The translations under genes and the position numbers were made by a program. Under the pieces are notes generated by a model. It was not told the origin of the DNA, made no database searches, and was given only the letters and a program-made list of their open reading frames with translations. DNA of 64,000 nucleotides, from the NCBI GenBank assembly GCA_028554755.1, contig JAPTOF010000048.1, positions 47,501 to 111,500 on the forward strand, written 5' to 3'. Positions 55,490-64,000 of this stretch are shown here, one piece after another; positions within the stretch are counted from its first letter, which is position 1; each line of letters starts with the position of its first letter. This DNA is from Cordia subcordata. Lineage: Eukaryota; Streptophyta; Magnoliopsida; Boraginales; Cordiaceae.

Positions 55490-55494
55490 GTTAT

Positions 55495-57504
55495 TATCAC
55501 TATTGCTTTTGAGTCAACCACTTTGAGAAATAATCCACAACTATAGAGGCAAATTTTCATTGTGTCTTTCCAATAGGCATTGGTTTGACAATATCCAGCC
55601 CCCATTTAGCAAATAGCCATGCACTTGTTATAAGCGTTGGGACCATTAATGCCAAATATTGGGTATTAGCATTTCTCTAACAATGGTCGCATTTCATAAC
55701 AATCTCCTTGGCTACTTTTTCAATAGTCGGCTAGTAATATCCTTGTCGATTGCTTTCTGTGCCATAGCTCTTGCTCTCGAATGGTTGTTGTACATCCCTT
55801 CATGCACTTCCCTAATGGCGTATTCTCCTTTTAAATTGCTTACACATTTCAACAATGGTCCCCCGATAGTGCATTTATACAACTGATCCTCGAGGATGAC
55901 AAACTGTGAAGATCGGTTTACTACCTTTTGTGCATCTCAATCATTTTCTGGCAAGGTGCTATGTTGTCAGTACTACACTATAGGGTATGTCTAATTATTT
56001 CATCAACCATGTTTATAAGCAAGATGTTGATGGATGGCCCCATGAGTTGTTCAATATTTTTTTTGGTCAAAATCAATTCAATGCCTATCACCTCATTTTC
56101 TCTAAAGGCGAAAGCAATTTTAGACAATACATCCGCTTGGATGTTGTTTGCTCTCAGGATTTGATGTAACAAGAATGTCTCAGACGATGCCAATGCTTCA
56201 TTGACCTCCTTATAATATTCCTTCATTTTTCATCTTTGGCTTTGAAGGTTCCATTGACTTGCCCTTCAGTCAGTTGCGAATCCGTATAGGCTTTCACTAT
56301 TCTCGCCCCTGGTTCTTTGAGCAACCTCATTCCCAATAGGAGTTCTTCATGCTCGACTTCATTGTTGGTGGCTCTAAATTCAAGATTGCATACTTCAACA
56401 AGGTCCCATCTGGTTTCCTGATCATTATCTTTGCTCTTGATCTTGCCTTGTTGGCTACCCCACTACATCTAGCAATCCACTCCCTGATCACCTTCTCTAC
56501 TGGCTAGGTACATTCTACCACAAATCTGCCATGACTTGGGCTTTGATTGCTATCTTGGGTTGATAGGTGATATGGTAAATTGACCATTTCAATAATCTCT
56601 CTGATAGTTCTAGTTTATGTAGCACCTACCTTAATGGCTGGTTAGTCATCACTTTGATCGGGTATGCTTTAAAGTAAGGCTTCAACTTTTAGGCTGACAT
56701 TATTAGTGCCAAGGCCAGTTTTTCCAGATTGCTATATCTGAACTCCACTCCTTTCAATGTCTTATTAACATAGTAAGCCAGCCTTTGGCCTTCTGCAGTT
56801 TCTCTGATTAGAACTACTGCAACTACCATGTTGGAGTTTGACAAGTACAAGAGTAGGGTCTCTCATTGTTTTGGCTGAGCGATTACCAGTGGCTTTGTGA
56901 GGTAAGATTTTATCCCTTCAAATGCTTCTTGGAATTTTGGAGTCCATTTGAAATCCTTGGGATTTCAGAGAATTCTAAAGCATGGCATACGACGGTTGAC
57001 CGATCGGGACATGAATCTGCTTAGAGTTGTAACTTTTCCAGATAACGACTGTATATCATGTACCGTTTTAGATGGTTAGAGATCAAGTATGGCCTCAATC
57101 TTTTTGGGGTTCACTTGATCCCACGGTGGTTTACCATGAAGCCCAGGAATTTTCCTACACAAACCCTGAAGGTGCATTTGTCAAGATTCAGCTTGATGTC
57201 AAACCTTCTCATGGCTTGGAATGCTTTGTTCAAGTTAGATACATGATCTAATGCCTGCTTGCTCTTAAAGGCCATGTTGACCATTCGTTGGTATGTCGTT
57301 CTGGCATTTTTCACTCTGAAGGGCATAACTTTATAGCAATAGAGGCCCTGGTCTATGATTAATGTAGTATGCTACTGGTCGGCTTGCACTAATTTAATTT
57401 GATTGTAGCCTGATAAGGCATCCATGAATGACAACATTTCAAATTTTGCAATTGAGTCAACCAGTTGATCAATTTAGGGTAGTGATAAGATATCCTTTAA
57501 CATG
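55495..57504 (-). pseudogene. Tat-type gypsy reverse transcriptase, two RNase H domains and integrase start
   Basis: From right: reverse transcriptase FEMLSFMDALSGYNQI (first Asp region), MPFRVKNARTTYQRMVNMAF and LDKCTFRVCVGKFLGFMVNH (57111-57470). RNase H follows with RLAYYVNKTLKGVEFRYSNL (about 56740-56800) and MTNQPLR. A second, archaeal-type RNase H follows with NNEVEHEELLLGMRLL and KAYTDSQLTEGQVNG (56260-56380) and NIQADVLSKIAFAF (56100). The integrase then begins with CDHC and FAKWGLDIVKPMPIGKTQ (about 55590-55690). The second RNase H is characteristic of the Tat lineage. Many stops are present. Confidence 0.9.
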
Positions 57505-58097
57505 TGATGTGGGTGTTTTTGGAGCGTTAATTACATGATTTGAAGTGTGTTTGAGCGAGTATTTTGGTGCTAATTTTGTCTATTTCGAGTTTCTGAGTGC
57601 TCATTGATTCACATTAAGTGTTTGTGTGTGGTGTGTCATTTTTTTTATTTTTCAATTTTATTTTCTTTTTTTATTTATTTCTTTTCTTTAGTAATTCTGA
57701 TTAATTAAGAATTAGGTAATAAAATTAATTAGTAATTTGGTTTTGGTAGTTAAATTAAATTAGTAGTTAGGCTTAATTAAGAGTCATTAAATAGGTTACG
57801 ACATTATTAGGTTAGAATTTATTTATTTAGTATAAGGATTTTTTTTAGATTAATTAATAATTAGTTAGAATAATTATAGGTTAGTTATTTAGTAGAAAAA
57901 ATAGAAGAAAAAAATACTGACAATGTATATATTATACATTATATATTATATATATTATATTGTATATACTTTACATGTAACATACACACACACGCACAGC
58001 ACACCTTATAAACTTATATGTAATATACTATTATTATTATAATAATATATTCCAACCCCCAGCCCCACTTCTTTGACCAAAAAGAAAACCTACACCC

Positions 58098-58131
<34 letters not shown>

Positions 58132-59364
58132 CACGTAGAAAGCAAAGGGGGAGGGGGGGGAAAGAGGAAGCAACAGCTGCACAGAGAGGAGAAAATCTCA
58201 GCTTCTTTCTCAGGCCAAGAAAAAAAAATCAGAAAAAAATAAAAAAATTCTAAACAAAATATCTTTTGTTTTCTTTTTATTATCTTTACTTTTTATCTTA
58301 ATTTGGAGTTAATTTGGGGCTGTTTTCTGCAGGATTTTGGGGATTAATTTGGAGCAACTATTGGAAAAAAATCTTGGGGAAGAAGACGGGTTTGCGCAAA
58401 ATTGAAGTAGAAAGAGGTTCTAAGCTTGAGATTTAATTTCTTGGACATGGAATTGATTTTTTTGAGATTAAATTTCAGTTTGATACTCTCTTTTAACATG
58501 TTGAGCTAAATTTACTTTAGGGTTGATTACTATATCTATTATGGGTTAAAGATTGTAAGACTTGTTTTGGGATATTTTGATGGTTTGAATACATGTTTTA
58601 TTTTTCTTAATTGTTTAATGGTGATTGTTGGGCATGTCTATGTGTTTAATTAATTGCCTTAATGAGGAAACATGTATTACTATGTTCTTAATTTTTTGTA
58701 ACTGCTTATACGGTGTTGACTGATTGTGCTTGATTTTATAATTAGGTTTAATGCGTGGTCTTTAGGATGAAATAAAACTAATAGGTCACCCAGTACACTT
58801 AGTTGAAATTAGGTGAATTAAGCCTTAGCTTGAAACACAGTTAATGGTTTAAATTCTAGATTAGTGTATTAATCACGCCAGTCTAGAAGTCTTAATCACT
58901 TAGCCCCAAAACCCTAATTAATAAAGACAAGGCTATACTCTAAGTAGAATTCACTTAGGGATAGAATTGCACCGAGAATTAGGGATAATACGGTTAGTGA
59001 GTTTGGACATCTAAAAGAAGCTATTAAAGCCATCAAAATACTCACAGCAAGAATGAAATCTCAATCCCATAATGGAGTAGTAATCGCCCTAATCCGTCTC
59101 TATCGATTTAATCACTTCCTCTCTAGTTGGTTGTCTTTTTATTGCACATATTAGTTTAGGTAGTTTAATTATGTCTTTAATTTAGAGTTCCCTTCAATTC
59201 AAAATTCAAAAAAAAAATAATTTCGGTTCTACTCGTAGTTAGTCTAGGACACATAGGATTTAAAAACCATAGTTAGAGGCCTCCCTGAGGAGACGATACC
59301 CGCACTCTTGCACACACGACACTACTTTCGATCCGTACACTTGCGGATTTTTAAAATAACATCA
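57505..59364 (+). repeat. Element B 5' LTR
   Basis: About 1860 bases, tgatgtgggtgtttttggag to ttaaaataacatca. The end is fixed by the primer site seven bases further; the start by TG polarity and by the loss of Tat coding sequence at about 57500. It contains AT-rich low-complexity DNA and an (AT)n microsatellite at 58101-58128. It has none of the palindromes seen in element A. A partner LTR is needed to confirm the limits. Confidence 0.8.
58101..58128. repeat. (AT)14 microsatellite
   Basis: Uninterrupted alternation of a and t for 28 bases inside the element B LTR. Confidence 0.95.
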
Positions 59365-59370
59365 GGTTTT

Positions 59371-59388
59371 TGGCACCGTTGCAGGGGA
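59371..59388 (+). promoter_or_regulatory. Element B primer-binding site, tRNA-Asp type
   Basis: tggcaccgttgcagggga follows the LTR after ggtttt. The Athila primer site, complementary to tRNA-Asp, is tggcgccgttgccgggga; two differences (g to a, c to a). Confidence 0.85.
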
Positions 59389-59663
59389 GGCACGGTTGGT
59401 TTCTTTGATTTATGTGTTCTAGTTGGTTACGTGCTTTGGTATTTCTATTATTGCTTTAGTATTAGTCTTAGCTTTTTTTATTAAATTTATTTTTGTGATA
59501 ATTTGTTTTTTTTTGTTTTTGCATTGCGTTTGTTTGATTTAACGTTTCTATTTAGTGTTATTTTCTTTTATAGTTTTTAAGGACTTGTGGTTTCTGTGCT
59601 ATAGATTTAAGTCAAAATTGCAGTTTCAGGGGTTGAAGAGTTGGAAGGAGATTTTGTTTCTTT

Positions 59664-61178
59664 TTGTGCATGTTTGGTAGACGCTCACTTAGACCCAACT
59701 TAGTTTCTCTTAATCCTGAACCAAGGAGAATTCACCGTCATCTTAGGAACTTAGAACGTAATCTAGGTGAAATGGCAGAAAATAGGAATGATCTCCCTCC
59801 TCTTGTTCCCCATAATGGGAATGATAATCCTCCTCCTGCTGCTCCCCTTCATGAGAACGTTGACCTTCCTAGGCTCCCAAATCCACGCCAAGTAGCCGAT
59901 GACATGACCCTTAGGCAATACTTCCTTCCTCATGCTTTTGAGCCGAATATGGCCATCCATCCACCGGGTTTGGGGGAGGAAAGTTTTGAGATTAGGCATG
60001 GGATATTAGCTATGATTCTGTCTTTCTATGGTAGGAGTAATAAGAGTCCCCTAGCTCATGTTACTGATTTTGTGGAGATTTGTTCTACTTTTAATTTTCC
60101 AAATGTATCTCAGGAGAATATTAGGCTCAGACTTTTCCCTTTCTCCTCAAGGATAAAGCCAAACAATGGTTGCGATCTTGCCCGATGGAGCCATTACATC
60201 TTGGGACGAGCTCCATCTCGCTTTTATCGAGGTTTTACCCCATGGCTAAGACCGCTGACCTTGAGCTTCAATTATGACCTTCTCTCAACACGAGTTTGAA
60301 TCTTTCCATGAGATGTGAGAGAGGTATAATGATTTATTACGTCGATGTCCACATCATGGGTACGGTGCCCACAATCTTCTGCATTATTTCTTTAGAGGTC
60401 TTACTGAGTCTCAGCGTATGATAGTGAATGCCATGTCGGGCGGGGGATTCTATAATCTAAGACCTAGTGATGCTTGGGGGATTTTAGAGCGTGTTGCTGA
60501 GGATTCTTTTCAAAATATGGCGTTGGATAGGTCGAGTAAGAGTAATCCTAGGAGAGGAGTTAATGAAGTAGACACATCCCATGATCTTCCTACTAAGGTA
60601 GAAGCATTGACCCATAAGCTTGACCAGTTGATTTCTTTAGGTCTAGCACCTACACCTGGCCATAGGGCTAATCCACTAGTATCGTCATCTTCTCCTTCTG
60701 TTGTTGAGGTGTGTGCCTTGTGTTCTAAGTCGTCCCATGAGACCATAGCTTGCCTATTAGCACCACAGTTTCCAGAATTCATTCAGGAGCAAGTCCATGC
60801 CGCACAGGGGTACTCACGAGAGTATAACCCTTACTCGAATACATATAATCTGGGATGGAGGGATAACCCTAAATTTTCTTGGCATAATAATCACTTTGAG
60901 CTCCCCAGCCCCAAGTACCATTCCAACAGCGACCTCATCCTGCTCAGTCAAATCCACTAGGTTTTTATCATGTAAATCCATCTAAACTTCCTGGTGCCTC
61001 ACAAGACCAGCGTCCATCTATTCCTGCTCTTCCCACTCAGTCTATACCTTCACTTCCTGCATCATCCTCTAGCCAGCCTAGTAATGACGATAAGTTTGAT
61101 CTTCTACTGCAGATGTTTCAATCACAACAGCAGCACATGGCTAAGATGGATGCCCAGTTAGGTTAGTTAGCTAATCAG
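59664..61178 (+). pseudogene. Element B gag
   Basis: First frame from ATG 59664 (an internal ATG at 59772 begins MAENRNDLPPLVPHNG). It has DDMTLRQYFLPHAFEPNMAI and FVEICSTFNFPNVSQENIRL, then shifts frame at about 60145 (KDKAKQWLRS in another frame). After a TGA where Trp is expected (HEM, stop, ERYNDLLRRCPHHGY, about 60310-60360) the frame at 60418-60960 gives MIVNAMSGGGFYNLRPSDAW, FQNMALDRSSK and a zinc-like CALCSKSSHETIAC. The stretch 60961-61178 is a Pro/Ser/Gln-rich linker with a stop before 61179. Confidence 0.9.
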
Positions 61179-62686
61179 TTGAGTGCTAGGGAGCCAGGCA
61201 AGTTGCCTGCCCAGTCTGAGGTCAACCCTAGAGGTCAATCTAGTTCTTCCTCTAATCCCTCTTACACCACTCATGCACAGGCGAAAGTAGTTATTACACT
61301 TAGGAGTGGTAGAGTCATTGGCAATGGGGTGAGAGAGAAGGAAAATTCAATGGAGTCTGCACTTAGTGTCCCTATAGAGCCTAGAGAGGTTAGAGACCAT
61401 GAGAGAGAGGAAACCACTAGAGAGAGAGATGATAGTAGTACCTTTCCACGTAAGGAAGGGAAGCAATCCGTAGAATCTAGTGGTATTGTCCCTAGAGCAC
61501 CTTTTCCAGCCGCACTAGAGAAGCCCAGATCTATTGAAGACACTAGGATGAATAAGATCTTACAGCACTTGAAAGACCTTAAGGTGAACCTTCCTCTAGT
61601 TGACGCTATTGTGTCTATTTCTGCTTACACGAAATTCTTCAAAGATCTATGCACACGAAAGCGAAACAATTCCCCCATGCTGAAAATAGTGAAGCTCACT
61701 GAAAAGGTGAATAACATTTGCACTTCGGGCATCCCACCCAAGTTGAAAGATCCAGGAGCTTTCACTATTTCGTGTTGCATTAGAAAAAACCCGATTGGTC
61801 ATGCTCTTTTAGATTTAGGGTCTAGCGTAAATATGATTCCCTACTCAGTCTACCAGCGTTTAGGTTTAGGGGAGTTATCTCCCACGTACGTTACTTTGCA
61901 GTTAGTTGATAGATTCTAGCGGAGGCCACGAGGTATAGTAGAGAATGTCATGGTTCAGGTTGGAGAGTTTATGTATCTAGTTGATTTCATTGTCTTAGAT
62001 ATGGATTCTGGCCATGACACTAAGCACCCTACACCAGTTCTCTTAGGACGCCCCTTCTTAGCTACAGCTGATGTAGTCATTCATTGTAAGTTAGGGTTAC
62101 TAGAGATTAAGTTTGGGAATTTGAAGGCCACTATGAGAGTTGCAGAGCGAGTATAGGCATGGATGATGAGGAGTGTTTTGCTGTTGATGTTATAGACCCG
62201 TTCATAGAGGAGCATGCCTGTGAGATGTTTGTTGAGGATGAGTTAGCTAAGCTTGAGGCCATTTTAGAGCAATTTGATTCTGAGTCATTTGTTAGCAAGT
62301 ATGTAGCTTCCACATCCACTTCTGTTGACTCTAGGCCTGAGAAATTGATTGAGGTTAGTGTTAGTCAGTCCAAGTGTCTTCCTTTAGAAGCGTCTAGTGA
62401 TCCTCCTACGGTTGAGTCTTCCCCATCTTTGGAGCTCAAACCCCTCCCTGAGCACTTGAAGTATGCATTCTGAGGACCTGCTGAGACCCTTCCTGTGATT
62501 ATAGCATTTGGTTTGTCAAGTGAGAATGAGGAGCGACTTCTAAAAGTCCTTAGAAGTCATAAGGAGGCTATAGGGTGGATGATTGGTGATTTAAAAGGTA
62601 TAGACCCTTTGGTTTGTATGCATAGGATTCATCTAGAAGAAGGTGCAGTACCTTCTCGTGAGATGTAAAGACGACTTAATCCACAT
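61179..62686 (+). pseudogene. Element B aspartic protease with linkers
   Basis: The frame at 61179-61919 reads THAQAKVVITLRSGRVIGNG, YTKFFKDLCTRKRNN, DPGAFTISCCIRKNPIGHAL and the protease core LLDLGSSVNMIPYSVYQRLG. A stop at 61917-61919 interrupts the RSxRRPRG segment. The same frame continues at 61950 with FIVLDMDSGHDTKHPTPVLL and GRPFLATADVVIHCKLGLLE to a stop near 62154. A +2 frame at 62159-62473 holds the acidic linker ending SSPSLELKPLPEHLKYAF; further stops occur at 62471 and 62666. Confidence 0.9.
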
Positions 62687-63600
62687 ATGAGTGAAGTTGT
62701 GAGAAAGGAGGTTATTAAGCTCTTAGATGCATGTATCATTTACCCTATCTCTGATAACGAGTGGGTTAGTCTTGTTCAGGTAGTACCGAAGAAGTCTAGG
62801 ATCACAGTGGTAGAGAATAATAAGGGTGAACTAGTTTCTATGCGTATCCCTCCGGGTTGGAGAACGTGTAAAGACTATAGGAAGCTCAACTCTAGGACCA
62901 GAAAAGATCACTTCCCATTACCCTTCCTCGATCAGATTCTAGATAGAGCAGCCGGTCACGATTATTATTGTTTTTTAGATGGGTATTCGGGATACAATCA
63001 AATCCCCGTGTTCCCCCAAGACCAGGAGAAAACTACATTCACTTGCCTTTATGGTGCATTTGCTTATAGGAGAATGCCGTTCGGTCTTTGCAATGCACCT
63101 GCCACTTTCAAAGGTGTATGATGGCCATCTTTAGTGATATAATTGAGAGGCACTTAGAGATTTTCATGGATGATTTCTCAGTCTTTGGTGTGAATTTTAA
63201 TGAATGCCTAAGTCACCTGTCTTTAGTGCTAGACCGTTGTATTAAGATGAATCTTGTTCTAAGTTGGGAGAAATCACATTTTATGGTGCAGAGAGGAATA
63301 GTTTTAGGTCAAATAGTGTCTTCTGATGGTATCCAGGTTGACCTGGACAAATTAGAGCTTATAGAAAAGTTGCCCGTTCGTAAGAGTGTTAAGGATGTGA
63401 GATCTTTCCTTGGCCATGCAGGTTTCTATCGTAGGTTTATTAAGGATTTTAGCCAGATTGCTTGTCCATTGTCTAGGCTCTTAGCACAAGATGTTCCATT
63501 TGTGTTTGATGAAGGGTGCACTAGAGCTTTTGATAGGCTTAAATCCTTGCTTTCCTCTTCCCTATCATCCAGCCGCCTAATTACAGTTTTCCTTTTGAGA
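62687..63600 (+). pseudogene. Element B reverse transcriptase
   Basis: 62687-63121 reads VRKEVIKLLDACIIYPISDN, VQVVPKKSRITVVENNKGEL, CKDYRKLNSRTRKDHFPLPF, YYCFLDGYSGYNQIPVFPQD and FAYRRMPFGLCNAPATF. After a frameshift at about 63105, 63088-63618 reads IIERHLEIFMDDFSVFGVNF, with the catalytic FMDD intact, then VQRGIVLGQIVSSDGIQVDL and RSFLGHAGFYRRFIKDFSQI. Apart from the frameshift this is the best-preserved reverse transcriptase of the window. Confidence 0.93.
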
Positions 63601-64000
63601 TCATGTGTAATGCATTAGATTTTGCCATAGGAGTTGTATTAGGTCAACATAAGGACAGGTTGCCTCATGTGATCTACTATGCTAGTAAGACTCTAGATGA
63701 GACTCAGAAAAATTACACCACTCAAAAAGAGCTTCTAGCATTAGTGTTCTCCTTGATAAGTTTCGATCATACATTCTTGGGTCCAAGGTCATAGTTTACA
63801 CCGATCATGTGGCCTTGAGGTATCTTTTGTCTAAGTGTGAATCTAAACCCCACTTAATTAGGTGGATGCTCCTTTTGCAGGAATTTGACATAGAGATTAG
63901 AGATAAGAAGGGTAGTGAGAATTCAGTTGCTGATCATTTGTCCCGTCTTATGCATGAGTCCCTTAGTGATTCTATTCCCTTTCTTGAGTCTTTTCCAAAT
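63601..64000 (+). pseudogene. Element B RNase H, cut by the window end
   Basis: NALDFAIGVVLGQHKDRLPH (catalytic Asp), [20 protein letters not shown] (Glu), then after a frameshift at about 63755 [20 protein letters not shown] (Asp in YTDH), [14 protein letters not shown] and [14 protein letters not shown]. All expected RNase H acidic residues are readable across the two frames. Confidence 0.9.

Larger units (their letters stand above)
57505..64000 (+). mobile_element. Athila-like Ty3/gypsy element B, truncated by the window end
   Basis: A 5' LTR (57505-59364) is followed by a tRNA-Asp-type primer site, gag, protease, reverse transcriptase and RNase H on the plus strand; integrase and 3' LTR lie beyond the window. 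It interrupts the Tat reverse transcriptase near 57500. Its proteins are close to those of element A (for example EVCALCSKSSHETIACLLAP versus EVCALCFESSHETVACPLAS), but its LTR is unrelated in sequence. Confidence 0.92.

Overview
This window looks like plant (flowering-plant) repeat-rich, probably heterochromatic, nuclear DNA. It is AT-rich and I could not recognise a single intact cellular gene. Almost all readable coding sequence belongs to decayed retrotransposons: Ty1/copia (one Sirevirus-type, one Tork-like, one older copy), Ty3/gypsy (one Tat-type, two Athila-type), two L1-type LINEs and one small non-autonomous LTR element. Nearly every frame carries stops or frameshifts, many of them of the TGG-to-TAG/TGA or CAA-to-TAA kind expected from deamination of methylated cytosine. 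The species cannot be named from the sequence.

The layout is three nested stacks. Stack 1 (about 1-23.5 kb) has satellite-like DNA (a 306-bp tandem array inside a ~620-bp direct repeat, with a tRNA-like pol III promoter motif) and an old minus-strand copia. That copia is split by a complete 10.26-kb Sirevirus on the plus strand (4791-15048, 5-bp duplication catta) and by a minus-strand LINE (17054 to about 22260). Stack 2 (24.9-36.9 kb) is a second, minus-strand LINE. It is interrupted by a lone LTR (25651-26004), a complete Tork-like copia (27537-32331, duplication aaaat) and a complete 1.9-kb mini LTR element (34278-36191, duplication tcatc). At the two larger insertions the LINE reading frame resumes on the other side. 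Stack 3 (about 37.7-64 kb) is a minus-strand Tat-lineage gypsy with two RNase H-like domains. It is interrupted by a complete Athila-like element (42405-53591, minus, duplication tttat), a solo Sirevirus LTR (54176-55489, duplication gttat) and the left part of a second Athila-like element (57505 to the window end, plus).

Two observations stand out. First, between the Tat integrase and its 3' LTR lies an antisense gene (about 38510-42000, plus strand). It has its own TATA box, good splice sites and a product resembling the 'putative gypsy type transposon' family, and it starts about 450 bp from the outward-facing LTR TATA, so the LTR U3 may act as a divergent promoter. Second, clusters of the palindrome AGCCGGTCGACCGGCT and variants occur in all three Sirevirus LTRs and also in both LTRs of the unrelated Athila-like element, with one identical 19-base stretch shared between the two superfamilies.

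None of the elements looks autonomous now. Catalytic residues are lost in some (YVDD to YVEN in the Tork-like copia), zinc knuckles are damaged, and internal tandem duplications (625 bp in the Sirevirus, about 462 bp in the antisense gene) further disrupt frames.
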